A stretch of 44,883 nt of DNA, taken from Alphaproteobacteria bacterium. Lineage in GTDB: Bacteria > Pseudomonadota > Alphaproteobacteria > Sphingomonadales > Sphingomonadaceae. The position numbers and the translations under genes are program-made. The DNA lies in contig QBLU01000026.1 of NCBI GenBank assembly GCA_003241875.1, forward strand, positions 1 to 44,883. Reading direction: 5' to 3'. This document shows, in pieces, positions 18,114 to 25,795 of this stretch; within the stretch, counting starts at the first letter, position 1, and every line of letters starts with the position of its first letter. The notes below the pieces were generated by a model. It was not told the DNA's origin and ran no database searches. It was given only the letters and a program-made list of their open reading frames with translations.

Positions 18114-18734
18114 ATGGCTGATATCGCACCGGGGCCGGTGGCGCCGTTCGAGGGGCCGTTCGGCTGGACGCCCGACAATGCCGCCGAGGCGGACCGTATC
18201 ATCGCGCTGTATCCCGAGGGTCGCCAGGCGTCGGCGGTGATGCCGCTGTTGTGGCTGGCGCAAGGCCAGATGGCCGATGCGACGGGCTCGGCCTGGCTGC
18301 CGGTGCCGGTGATCGAGTTCGTCGCCAACCAGGTCGGCATGCCCTATATCCGCGTCTATGAAGTCGCCAGCTTCTACACGATGTACAATCTGGCGCCGGT
18401 CGGCCGCTATCACGTCCAGGTCTGCGGCACGACGCCGTGCCAGTTGCGCGGGTCCGACGACATCATGCGCGCCTGCAAGGACAAGGGCCTGAAAAAGGGT
18501 GCTAATACACCCGACGGGCTGTTCACGTTGAGCGAGGTCGAGTGCCTGGGCGCCTGCGCCAATGCACCGATGGTGCAGATCAACGCCGACAATTACGAAG
18601 ACCTGACCTATGAGACCATGACGGCGATCATCGATGCGCTGGCGCGGGGCGAGACGCCGGCGGCGGGCAGCCAGATCGGCCGCACCGCGAGCTGCCCCGA
18701 GGGCGGCCCGACGACGCTGGTCGAGTTCGCCTGA
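18114..18734 (+). CDS. nuoE: NADH-quinone oxidoreductase subunit E
   Basis: A 206-aa thioredoxin-like [2Fe-2S] subunit of the NADH-dehydrogenase module. Cluster ligands are visible as CGTTPCQLRG (Cys-x4-Cys) and CLGACANAPM (Cys-x3-Cys), preceded by the helix-rich N-terminal domain with VYEVASFYTMYN. The ATG at 18114 follows GGAGTGAG; a GTG four codons earlier is in frame but less well placed. Its TGA overlaps the next small gene as TGATG. Confidence 0.94.
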   Translation: MADIAPGPVAPFEGPFGWTPDNAAEADRIIALYPEGRQASAVMPLLWLAQGQMADATGSAWLPVPVIEFVANQVGMPYIRVYEVASFYTMYNLAPVGRYHVQVCGTTPCQLRGSDDIMRACKDKGLKKGANTPDGLFTLSEVECLGACANAPMVQINADNYEDLTYETMTAIIDALARGETPAAGSQIGRTASCPEGGPTTLVEFA

Positions 18735-18916
18735 TGCATCCCGTCGTCGTCCGCAGCCTCGGCCTGGCGATGATGGGGCTGGCCGTGGCGCTGCTCGGCT
18801 TTGCGGTGTTCTTCGGGATGAAGTTCGGCAACCCGCTCGGCATCATCGTCACCGCGGTCTTCGTCGCCATCGGCGGCTATGCGCTGGTCAACGCCGCCGA
18901 CAAGCTCGCCAAGTGA
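18734..18916 (+). CDS. Small membrane protein 3, coupled to nuoE
   Basis: A 60-aa protein, MHPVVVRSLGLAMMGLAVAL onward, with two transmembrane stretches (about 6-28 and 33-53) and the end NAADKLAK. Its ATG overlaps the nuoE stop (TGATG) and its TGA overlaps the next GTG. Such overlaps strongly support real translation. No family recognised; an accessory or assembly role in complex I is inferred from position only. Confidence 0.7.
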   Translation: MHPVVVRSLGLAMMGLAVALLGFAVFFGMKFGNPLGIIVTAVFVAIGGYALVNAADKLAK

Positions 18917-19119
18917 GCAGCAATCGCGAATTCCTGCGCCGCTTCAGCCTGGCGGCGATGCTGACGGCGATCGTCACCGGCCTGATTTCGCTGGTGCAGC
19001 TATTTACCGCGTCGGGTGCCGACGCGACCCTGCTAGGGATCAGCGCCGGGGCGTTCCTGCTCGGGATCGTCATGGACCGGCGCGCACGCAAGATGGATGA
19101 CAGCAATGCTGGCCGATAA
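18913..19119 (+). CDS. Small membrane protein 4, before nuoF
   Basis: A 68-aa protein starting at a GTG (18913) that overlaps the stop of small protein 3. It has a basic N-terminus ([10 protein letters not shown]), two hydrophobic segments (about 12-34 and 38-54) and a basic end ([12 protein letters not shown]). Its last 23 bases overlap the nuoF start. No family recognised. The overlap on both sides argues that the gene is translated with nuoE and nuoF. Confidence 0.6.
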   Translation: MSSNREFLRRFSLAAMLTAIVTGLISLVQLFTASGADATLLGISAGAFLLGIVMDRRARKMDDSNAGR

Positions 19120-20410
19120 GGACCGGATCTTCACCAACCTCTACGGCTTCCAGCCGTGGAACCTCGAGGCGGCGCGCAAGCGCGGCGATTGGGAGGATAC
19201 CAAATCGCTCCTCGCCGGCGGTCCCGACGCGATCATCGACGCCATCAAGGCCTCGGGGCTGCGCGGCCGCGGCGGCGCCGGATTCCCAACCGGCATGAAA
19301 TGGTCGTTCATGCCGAAAACGCCCAATCCGGCGCGGCCGAGCTATCTCGTCATCAATGCCGATGAATCCGAACCCGGCAGCTGCAAGGATCGCGAGATCA
19401 TCCGCCACGATCCGCACAAGCTGATCGAAGGCGCTCTGGTCGCCGGCTTCGCGATGCGCGCCACGGCAGCCTACATCTACATCCGCGGCGAATATATCCG
19501 CGAGGCCGAAACGCTGTTCGCCGCCGTCCGTGAGGCCTATGCCGCCGGCTTGATCGGCAAGAACGCCTGCGGGTCAGGCTATGATTTCGACGTCGTCGTC
19601 CACCGCGGCGCCGGGGCGTACATCTGCGGCGAAGAAACCGCGATGCTCGAAAGCCTGGAGGGCAAGAAGGGCCAGCCGCGGCTGAAGCCGCCGTTCCCCG
19701 CCGGTGCCGGGCTGTACGGCAACCCGACGACGGTCAACAATGTCGAGAGCATCGCCGTCGCGCCGACCATCCTGCGTCGCGGCCCGGCCTGGTTCGCCGC
19801 CATCGGCCGGCCCAAGAACGAAGGCACCAAGCTGTTCCAGATCAGCGGCCATGTGAACAAGCCCTGTGTCGTCGAGGAGGCGATGGGCCTGCCGTTCCGC
19901 GAGTTGATCGACACGCACTGCGGCGGCATCCGCGGCGGCTGGGACAATCTGCTCGCTGTCATCCCCGGCGGGTCGTCGGTGCCGCTGGTGCCGGCCGACC
20001 AGATTGCCGATGCGCCAATGGATTTCGACGGGCTGAAGGACCTGAAGTCCGGCCTCGGCACCGCCGCGGTCATCGTGATGGACAAGTCCACCGACATCGT
20101 CCGCGCCATCGCCCGGCTATCGTATTTCTACAAGCACGAAAGCTGCGGCCAGTGCACGCCGTGCCGCGAAGGCACCGGTTGGATGTGGCGGGTCATGGAG
20201 CGGCTGGTCACCGGCGACGCCGAACCGCACGAGATCGACCTGCTGCTCGAGGTCACCACCGAGATCGAGGGGCACACCATCTGTGCGCTCGGCGATGCCG
20301 CGGCCTGGCCGATCCAGGGCCTGATCCGGCATTTCCGCCCTGAGATCGAGGGCCGCATCGCGCGCCGCAAGGGCTTCATCCAGGTGCCGGAGATGATCGC
20401 CGCCGAATAG
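19097..20410 (+). CDS. nuoF: NADH-quinone oxidoreductase subunit F
   Basis: A 437-aa flavoprotein subunit, full length. It carries the NADH/FMN site [20 protein letters not shown] (about 55-74), the [14 protein letters not shown] loop, the FMN segment [15 protein letters not shown], and the N3 cluster ligands [14 protein letters not shown] plus [12 protein letters not shown] near the C-terminus. It oxidises NADH. A second ATG three codons in is an alternative start. It is the last nuo gene in the window: the next gene begins four bases after its stop on the opposite strand. Confidence 0.96.
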   Translation: MTAMLADKDRIFTNLYGFQPWNLEAARKRGDWEDTKSLLAGGPDAIIDAIKASGLRGRGGAGFPTGMKWSFMPKTPNPARPSYLVINADESEPGSCKDREIIRHDPHKLIEGALVAGFAMRATAAYIYIRGEYIREAETLFAAVREAYAAGLIGKNACGSGYDFDVVVHRGAGAYICGEETAMLESLEGKKGQPRLKPPFPAGAGLYGNPTTVNNVESIAVAPTILRRGPAWFAAIGRPKNEGTKLFQISGHVNKPCVVEEAMGLPFRELIDTHCGGIRGGWDNLLAVIPGGSSVPLVPADQIADAPMDFDGLKDLKSGLGTAAVIVMDKSTDIVRAIARLSYFYKHESCGQCTPCREGTGWMWRVMERLVTGDAEPHEIDLLLEVTTEIEGHTICALGDAAAWPIQGLIRHFRPEIEGRIARRKGFIQVPEMIAAE

Positions 20411-20413
20411 GCG

Positions 20414-20728
20414 TCAGGCCGGCCACGACCAGGGGTTGTGGCGCAGGCGGGGCGGAGGGCCTGCCGGCTTCGGCGGCGGCGGCGCGCCGCTGCCCAGCAC
20501 CATCTCGACCATTTCCGCCAGCAGGGCCTCGCGCTCCGCCCGCAGATAGGCCAGGCGGCGCCGCACGCCTGTGCGCTGCGCTTCCGCCGCCAGCGCCTCG
20601 ATCATCGTGTCGAGCTGCGCACACCGCGCCGCCCGCGCCAGCAGGAACGGGTTGTCCTCCTGCAACAGCCGCAGCGCATCGGCGTCGGCATCGCAGGCGG
20701 CCATCAGGGCATTCGGCGGCTCGATCAT
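20414..20728 (-). CDS. Hypothetical helical protein, convergent with nuoF
   Basis: A 104-aa protein with a mainly helical charged middle (LLQEDNPFLLARAARCAQLD, YLRAEREALLAEMVEMVLGS) and a proline-rich C-terminus (PPPPKPAGPPPRLRHNPWSW). GGAG lies close before the ATG. No family recognised. It is the last gene of a leftward group with the DksA-like and DUF465 genes, 33 bases downstream of the former, and ends three bases from nuoF, which runs toward it. Confidence 0.6.
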   Translation of the reverse strand: MIEPPNALMAACDADADALRLLQEDNPFLLARAARCAQLDTMIEALAAEAQRTGVRRRLAYLRAEREALLAEMVEMVLGSGAPPPPKPAGPPPRLRHNPWSWPA

Positions 20729-20761
20729 CGTCTCCGGTTCACGGCCGCCGGGCCCCGGCGG

Positions 20762-21079
20762 TTAAGCCGCGCAGGCGATACAGGTCGATGCCGTCGGCAG
20801 CGCCACCAGCCGCGCCGGGGCGATGTCCTTGCCGCAGACCCGGCACTGGCCATAGCTGCCGGCCTCGATGCGGGCGAGGGCGGCATGGATGGCGTCGATT
20901 TCGCCGAGCTGCACGGCCTCCACGGATTTCAGCGCGTCCTGACCCTCCAGCTCGTTGGCCTGTTCCGAAAAATCGGCGTCGAGCGGCGTCGACAGCTCCG
21001 CTCCGATGGCGTCAACTTCGCCGGTAAGGGCCGACAGGCGCTGCTTCAGGGCCGTCTCGATCGCGGCATGGTCGGTCAT
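20762..21079 (-). CDS. TraR/DksA family zinc-finger protein
   Basis: A 105-aa short DksA-like protein. A helical N-terminal coiled coil (ETALKQRLSALTGEVDAIGA and the QANELEGQDALKSVEAVQLG segment) leads to the C4 zinc finger GQCRVCGKDIAPARLVALPTASTCIACA. Family members bind the RNA polymerase secondary channel and modulate initiation. It is much shorter than canonical DksA and closer to TraR-sized paralogues. Its ATG overlaps the stop of the DUF465 gene as ATGA, so the two are coupled. Confidence 0.88.
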   Translation of the reverse strand: MTDHAAIETALKQRLSALTGEVDAIGAELSTPLDADFSEQANELEGQDALKSVEAVQLGEIDAIHAALARIEAGSYGQCRVCGKDIAPARLVALPTASTCIACAA

Positions 21080-21327
21080 TTCACATCTCCGGCGCCGGCC
21101 AGATAGGCGGCGATTTCGTCGAGCAGCGCCAGGCGCCGCTTTTTCATCGCTTCCAGCCGCTCGTCGGAGGCCGGGTCGTCACCGCCCTCGGCCGCGGCGA
21201 CCTCGGCGTCGATCGCTTCGAACCGCGCCGCCATGTCCTGGAAGTGCGCATCGTCGGCCTTCAGCCGGCTGATGGTGTCCGCGTCGTTGGGAAAGGCGTC
21301 GTGGAGGTGCCGGGAAACATGCGTCAT
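21076..21327 (-). CDS. DUF465 (YdcH-like) small protein
   Basis: An 83-aa protein with the DUF465 pattern: HLHDAFPNDADTISRLKADDAHFQDMAARFEAID, a helical hairpin of about 60 residues, and the C-terminal RLEAMKKRRLALLDEIAAYL. AAAGGA precedes the ATG. Function is unknown. It is the first gene of the leftward DUF465 - DksA-like - 104-aa unit. Confidence 0.85.
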   Translation of the reverse strand: MTHVSRHLHDAFPNDADTISRLKADDAHFQDMAARFEAIDAEVAAAEGGDDPASDERLEAMKKRRLALLDEIAAYLAGAGDVK

Positions 21328-21393
21328 GTATATATCCTTTGGCTGGGATAACGCATTGTTGCGCCTGCAGGACGCAACTCGCCTTGATATGGG

Positions 21394-21987
21394 TCAAACC
21401 CGGGCGACATGGAGCGTCCCCGCCGGCGTCGGCGCGATCAACTCGCCCGCCGGCACCGTGCCGCCCAGCCAGTCGGCCCAGTACTCGCGCGGCATCAGCA
21501 CGATCTGGCGGGAATGATAGGGCGCAATGTCGGGGCCGGGCTCGCAGGTCAGCATGGTAAAGGCCTCCCCGACCCTGGGGTCCGCCCGCCACAGGCCGGC
21601 GACGCAGAAGAACGGCGCGTCCGGCATGGTGAACAGCCATTTGTCCTTGCGCTTTGCCCTGGGGTCCGCGGCGGTGGTGAATTCGTAGAAACCGTCGATC
21701 GGGATCAGGCAGCGGCCCCCCCTGGCCGAATTGCCGAGCTCCCGCCCTTCGGAGCGGTAGTTGTACACGGGCTTGCCATTGGGAGAGGGCCAGGACCAGC
21801 GCCGCTGCACCATGTCGGCTTCGTTGTCCGGCGCCGCCCGGATGATCGCCGTGGTGTCGGTGATGCGGATCGAATCGATGGCGGCGAGGTTGGGCAGGCC
21901 TTCGGAGAAGCGCAGGACGATTTTCAGCTGGCTGAAATCCTCCCGGATGATGCCGAGGGCGATACGACGGGCGACTTCGTTGCACAC
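21394..21987 (-). CDS. SOS response-associated peptidase (YedK/HMCES-type SRAP)
   Basis: A 197-aa SRAP protein, which forms a covalent DNA-protein link with abasic sites in single-stranded DNA. All key residues are at YedK-like positions: Cys2 (from GTG-TGC, exposed after Met removal), Asn76 in YNYRSEG, Glu102 in DGFYEF and His158 in PYHSRQIVLM. The GTG at 21987 is fixed by the need for Cys2; the open frame continues 86 codons further upstream, through a repeat, and is rejected. A 10-bp palindrome lies just ahead. A damaged relative lies at 23205-23348. Confidence 0.9.
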   Translation of the reverse strand: MCNEVARRIALGIIREDFSQLKIVLRFSEGLPNLAAIDSIRITDTTAIIRAAPDNEADMVQRRWSWPSPNGKPVYNYRSEGRELGNSARGGRCLIPIDGFYEFTTAADPRAKRKDKWLFTMPDAPFFCVAGLWRADPRVGEAFTMLTCEPGPDIAPYHSRQIVLMPREYWADWLGGTVPAGELIAPTPAGTLHVARV

Positions 21988-21998
21988 CGCCGAGGCGC

Positions 21999-22022
21999 TG
22001 CCAGATAGACTCCTATCTGGCA
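21999..22022. promoter_or_regulatory. Palindrome in front of the SRAP gene
   Basis: TGCCAGATAG (21999-22008) and CTATCTGGCA (22013-22022) form a perfect 10-bp inverted repeat with a 4-base centre, only 11 bases before the GTG start. It could be an operator or an mRNA hairpin that hides the ribosome site. It does not match the alphaproteobacterial LexA box. Confidence 0.5.
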
Positions 22023-22026
22023 AGAC

Positions 22027-22095
22027 GCCGCAGGCGCGGCCGGCGGGGCGTCGGGCCCCGCCCGACCAACCCGTCCGACGACGCGGCCATGCCGC
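22027..22095. repeat. Dispersed repeat, copy 1
   Basis: About 70 bases running from CGCCGCAGGCGCGGCCGGCG to CGTCCGACGACGCGGCCATG. By eye it is roughly 85 percent identical to 23097-23165, and weaker similarity continues to about 22150. Both copies point the same way and flank the helix-turn-helix gene. Confidence 0.65.
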
Positions 22096-22181
22096 GCCCT
22101 TCCTCCCTGCCTTCACGCCCCTTGCGGACTCGGCGGCTCCGCCGACGGCCGCGCCGCAAAATCCAACGAAAGTCGCAAAAG

Positions 22182-23024
22182 TCACCGACATTGCGTTTCC
22201 GCGGCTTTGGCCGCCGCCCGTTCCTCTGCCGCATAATCTTCCCACCGCGGCCGATTCGCGAAGTTCCAGGCGACGGTCGCCGGGTCGGGTTCGCGCCCGC
22301 CGTCATCGGCTGCCGGTGCCTCGTCCTCAAGGTAGGGCTCCCGGGGCATTGTTTCAGCGCAGGCGTCGCCCGGCCCCTGCCAGCCGGTCGGCAGCGAATT
22401 GGCCGCCACCAGGGCATTATGCGCGATCATCGCCTCATCGAGTTCCGGCCAGTGTTCAAAGGCCTCGGCATGGCCATGGAAGGCCTGCAGCGCGGCGGTC
22501 GCGGCGGCGGCATCGTCGGGCAACAGGGGGAGCGGCGGCGGCGCGGCCGCGCCCTTGCGCCGGCGCGCGGGGGCATCGGCGCCGGCCTGGATGGCGGCCA
22601 GCTTCGCCTCCGCCAGTGCGAGCTTGTGCGCCGCGGCGCGATCGGCCCGCGCCGCCGCCTGCGTCCGTTCGTGCGCGGCGAGGAGGTGGATGAGCAGCCG
22701 GTCCGAACACGGCTTGCGCCGCTCGGCGACCAGAAAGCCGTCGCGCTCGATGGTCTCCCGCTCACCATTGACGGCGCGATCGAGCGCGACCTGTTCGAGC
22801 AGCCCCCAGGCCTGGCCCAGCGCCGCATCCCAGGCGGCGCGAAACGCCCCGGCGTCAGGATGCTGCCGCAGCCGATACGCCGACCGCGCGCTCATCCGCA
22901 CGGCGCGCACCGCCTGGGTGAGCGAGGCGGTCTGCGCCAGCGCCTCCACGAACTTCCATTGCTTTTCGGGAGTCCAGCCATCGGCGCGATTCTGGACGGG
23001 GACGGGGAGGAAAGGTTGAGCCAT
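22182..23024 (-). CDS. Hypothetical protein with N-terminal helix-turn-helix
   Basis: A 280-aa protein. The first 60 residues (DGWTPEKQWKFVEALAQTAS, then LTQAVRAVRMSARSAYRLRQ) look like a homeodomain-like helix-turn-helix of the kind found in terminase small subunits and related DNA-binding proteins. The middle is Ala-rich and helical (about 105-150), and the C-terminus is acidic (YLEDEAPAADDGGREPDP, WNFANRPRWEDYAAEERAAA). I recall similar proteins in other sphingomonads with no assigned function. No phage genes are adjacent. The ribosome site before the ATG at 23024 is weak. It is flanked by two direct copies of a 70-base repeat. Confidence 0.7.
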   Translation of the reverse strand: MAQPFLPVPVQNRADGWTPEKQWKFVEALAQTASLTQAVRAVRMSARSAYRLRQHPDAGAFRAAWDAALGQAWGLLEQVALDRAVNGERETIERDGFLVAERRKPCSDRLLIHLLAAHERTQAAARADRAAAHKLALAEAKLAAIQAGADAPARRRKGAAAPPPLPLLPDDAAAATAALQAFHGHAEAFEHWPELDEAMIAHNALVAANSLPTGWQGPGDACAETMPREPYLEDEAPAADDGGREPDPATVAWNFANRPRWEDYAAEERAAAKAAETQCR

Positions 23025-23096
23025 GCGACTCGGTGTAGCCTATTTGGTTCGTGTAGGACAGCCGAGGCGGCGAGGGCCGTGCCGGCCCCGACTCGC

Positions 23097-23165
23097 CGCA
23101 GGCTCGGCCGGCGGGGCGGGCGGGCAACCCGACCGAACCCGTCCGACGGCGCGGCTTTGCCGCGT
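23097..23165. repeat. Dispersed repeat, copy 2
   Basis: Second copy of the element at 22027-22095, from CGCCGCAGGCTCGGCCGGCG to CGTCCGACGGCGCGGCTTTG, in the same orientation. It ends before the SRAP remnant. Similar text continues in weaker form to about 23220. Confidence 0.65.
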
Positions 23166-23204
23166 TCTTCTTTTGTCTTGGCCTGCATCGTAACAGACTC
23201 GGCG

Positions 23205-23348
23205 GCCAAGCCGCCGGCCGTTCTTTGCCAGATAGTTGAGAGGGATGGAACAGAGCCACCGTGGCTCGTCAACCAAGCGCTCTCCGTCGGTATCCGAAGG
23301 CGTCCGCATCATTGCCGTCGTGTCTGTGATGCGGACGCGGTTGGCGAT
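23205..23348 (-). pseudogene. Fragment of an SRAP (YedK/HMCES-type) gene
   Basis: The translated fragment IANRVRITDTTAMMRTPSDT, then DEPRWLCSIPLNYLAKNG, lines up with the intact SRAP residues SIRITDTTAIIRAAPDNE, QRRWSWPSP and NYRSEGRELG. No start with Cys2, no DGFYE and no His motif are present, so the copy is a remnant of about 48 residues. It lies between the second dispersed repeat and the AT-rich ATPase gene. Confidence 0.55.
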
Positions 23349-23506
23349 CGTACGGTGGGTAACTCTCCCGAAAGCTGTAGGACCGTTGTCTGTCCCAATG
23401 TTCACGAATGAAACCAAGGGCGACGTGACGGGGCAAGCCGCAATATCTAAACTCCGGTTAGCGGAGTGGACCTCGCCCAAGAAAGCCCTTACCGCTCAGG
23501 CAAACC

Positions 23507-25210
23507 TTATACTCTCAAAGCCGTTATTGCGGATATGACAGCCTTCATTCCGTCCGGCTTCCTACCTGCTCTCAACATTTGATCTATAGCAACATTGCGA
23601 AGAGCTTCGTAACCGCCGGATATCGCGTTCACATGTGCATAGCGCTTTAGTATCTCACGTCCTGGTATGTTTATCCGCGATGAACCATCGAGAAACCAGC
23701 CTTCAACTTCACTAGATATACGTGTTCGTTCATGCTCAAGCGAAACGGCTGAAAGCTCGGCGCCAGCCAACGCCTGTATGCGGTCTATAGATCTCTGTGC
23801 AGCTTGAACGACACCATGTGCAGCGCTATCGTCAGCGGGGTTAGATTTGAGATCAATTGCACCTACGAGCCTACTATTCACGTGCTCTCTTAGTCGGTGT
23901 GCAATCAGCTTTGGCGTCGCCCATCGCGCCGCTGCCATTAAGTCTTCTTCTACATCTCTCTCGGTCCTGTTTCGAGAAAACTTCAATGCAACCTCGGACG
24001 ATGCTATAATATCTGTTTCTATTATGTAGTTCTCAATATGGTAACGATCCCATGCGAAGCAGTCCATCCCTGTTGGTCGACCCAACTTGCTTGGCGTATC
24101 ACGGTCTGTGACCGCAAAAAACTTTGTTCTAATATGTCCCGATTGATAAGCGTTCTCCAAAACCTCGTGAAGTGCCCTTACCTTCGTATTGTTACTGCCA
24201 GAAATAAGATTAAATCCACGGAGTTCGTCCTCAAAGAGCTTTCCTACTAAATCGCGATCAAAATCTGCATCCCCGCCGCCCTCGAAGATAATTGCATGAC
24301 CGCCAGGCCGATAGGCAGCAAGGTCCCCAATCAAGTCCGCAAGGGCGAGGTCAAGCCCAGCAGCAGTGAGTGTTTTCAACTGATTCGTGCCGGCCGCTTC
24401 GATACCAGCTGGCGACATATGATAAACACTAAAACCAGGCTTTCCAATAGCATCTCTGATCAAGGCATCGGAATGTGTAATAAGCCACATCTGATTATCA
24501 AGAGCCTCACTAAGATTTCTCCTGTAGAACTCAGGAAGACCTCTGATTAGCCGTGGATTCAAATGAAGCTCTGGCTCGTCCAGCAATATGATGGAGGCTC
24601 GCGGCGCAGAATTGCGCATTCGCAAGTATCCGTACAATATCTCTTTCTCACCCGAGCTTAGCTCATCAAGATCATGAGATTGGCCGCTCCGCATAAATAC
24701 GGGGAATGAAAGCACTCCTTCCGAAGATGCCTGAGGGCCGAGAAACTTCTTATCTGGAAAGAACGTCTCGAAGAGATCCGTCAGCGAGGCTGCTAGTTTG
24801 ACAGGATTGGTCGATACTTCTGGGAACGCATGTTTTGCGATGATGTCCCGTACATACTGTCCGGCCATCTCGCTTTTTATGTTGGCATACTTGTTTGCGG
24901 AATTGTAGAGAGCGTGATGACTTCTGTCAGAAGGACTTGCAGTTAGATTAAGACTGACGCCTTGAATCTGTTCCCTGCCATAGTTTCGATGTGCGCCATG
25001 ATAATCAACGATTCCCAGATCGCCCGGACGATAGTTGGTGAATGCGAGTTTCAGGAGGTAAGAATTGTCCACTTTAATGTTCTTTTGTGTGTCGATCGTG
25101 ACCGAAGCAGGGAGGAAAGCACTTTCTAAGGCGCCTAAAACCTGCGGTGTGTACAATTCTACTTGCCGATCAACCTCTGGCTTACGAGCCCTGTATTCTG
25201 GTAAAAACAA
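23507..25210 (-). CDS. C-terminal part: ABC signature, Walker B and TOPRIM/DUF4435-like domain
   Basis: The 567-aa open part of the interrupted gene if translated separately, from a TTG at 25210 seven codons after the TAA. It holds the rest of the ATPase head (signature near residue 180, Walker B near 207) and the TOPRIM-like C-terminal half with acidic FEGGGDAD and TDRD motifs. It lacks Walker A, so alone it cannot form a normal ATP site. The TTG has AGGGA about 6 bases upstream, so re-initiation is possible. Confidence 0.55.
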   Translation of the reverse strand: MFLPEYRARKPEVDRQVELYTPQVLGALESAFLPASVTIDTQKNIKVDNSYLLKLAFTNYRPGDLGIVDYHGAHRNYGREQIQGVSLNLTASPSDRSHHALYNSANKYANIKSEMAGQYVRDIIAKHAFPEVSTNPVKLAASLTDLFETFFPDKKFLGPQASSEGVLSFPVFMRSGQSHDLDELSSGEKEILYGYLRMRNSAPRASIILLDEPELHLNPRLIRGLPEFYRRNLSEALDNQMWLITHSDALIRDAIGKPGFSVYHMSPAGIEAAGTNQLKTLTAAGLDLALADLIGDLAAYRPGGHAIIFEGGGDADFDRDLVGKLFEDELRGFNLISGSNNTKVRALHEVLENAYQSGHIRTKFFAVTDRDTPSKLGRPTGMDCFAWDRYHIENYIIETDIIASSEVALKFSRNRTERDVEEDLMAAARWATPKLIAHRLREHVNSRLVGAIDLKSNPADDSAAHGVVQAAQRSIDRIQALAGAELSAVSLEHERTRISSEVEGWFLDGSSRINIPGREILKRYAHVNAISGGYEALRNVAIDQMLRAGRKPDGMKAVISAITALRV

Positions 25211-25228
25211 ACAGTCCCTGTAATTAAT

Positions 25229-25606
25229 TTACGGCATTTCGTCCCGGAAAAGAGTTTTAGCAATGGTGTCCTCTAGCAATTCAACAAGATTGTCGCTTAT
25301 ATAACTCTTCTCGTGAGCTCTTAAAACAAAGTCGCACTTTACCGAAACGTCTTCCGCCTTGTCATAGAAGAGGTTTTCCAAATTGCCCTTTTTTCCGCTG
25401 AGAGTTATCTGCAGTTCGCCGAAGAAGCTGCTAACCTCATTAGCGTTATAGCCAGCAATCGAAGACTTTAGCAGTTTTATTGCATCAAAGATGCAACTTT
25501 TGCCCGATCCATTTTGTCCGGCTATCACAACAGTGTCGGTGAGTTCGATTGCAGTCAAAGAATCTATGCCACGAAAGTTGTCGATTGAGATATTGAGTAT
25601 CTTCAT
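25229..25606 (-). CDS. N-terminal part: Walker A half of the interrupted ATPase
   Basis: A 125-aa frame starting MKILNISIDNFRGIDSLTAI, the typical head of SMC/RecF-like AAA ATPases. It contains VVIAGQNGSGKSCIFDAIKLL and ends at DEMP before the TAA. It has no Walker B or signature, so it can only work with the downstream part. Confidence 0.55.
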   Translation of the reverse strand: MKILNISIDNFRGIDSLTAIELTDTVVIAGQNGSGKSCIFDAIKLLKSSIAGYNANEVSSFFGELQITLSGKKGNLENLFYDKAEDVSVKCDFVLRAHEKSYISDNLVELLEDTIAKTLFRDEMP

Positions 25607-25795
25607 TGCTATCTCAGTTCCAAAGCCGCGACCAAGATGATGGCTGGCATCGTTAAGACGCTACCGCATTTTCTTGACCCTGTGTTTTTTTTGTATCGTT
25701 GCTGTTCTCGTTGGCACGGTTTCGCAAACGTGACGAACAGAGGCGTGATGAACCGGCAGCGCCTTACGGCGGTGGCTTTTGGCTCTCCACGCGGT

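Larger units (their letters stand above)
23507..25606 (-). pseudogene. ATPase-TOPRIM/DUF4435-like defence gene interrupted by one in-frame TAA
   Basis: Two neighbouring leftward frames are one reading frame split by a single TAA at 25229-25231; the 18 bases between stop and next start are in frame (INYRDC). Together they give about 699 codons. The N-part starts MKILNISIDNFRGIDSLTAI with Walker A GQNGSGKS (about 30-37). The C-part has the ABC signature LSSGEKE, Walker B SIILLDEPELHL, the switch His in WLITHSD, then a TOPRIM/DUF4435-like region (IIFEGGGDADF, FFAVTDRDTP, YHIENYI). This order fits fused AriA-AriB proteins of PARIS anti-phage defence, or OLD-like nucleases. Base composition differs from neighbours (29 G+C of 60 in 24841-24900, against 41 of 60 in 16021-16080), suggesting transfer. 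It may be dead, read through, or work as two chains. Confidence 0.75.

Noticed and set aside
21988-22245. N-terminal extension of the SRAP protein
   Set aside because: It would bury the catalytic Cys2 and is translated from a dispersed repeat.
22089-23411. A 440-codon rightward frame opposite the helix-turn-helix gene
   Set aside because: Arg/Gly/Pro-rich with no motif; the leftward frame has a sensible protein.
25229-25231. Frameshift as the cause of the split ATPase
   Set aside because: The two parts are in the same frame; only a TAA separates them.
20411-25640. Prophage or integrative element
   Set aside because: No integrase, tRNA target or phage structural gene is present; only a terminase-small-subunit-like helix-turn-helix and the composition shift hint at transfer.
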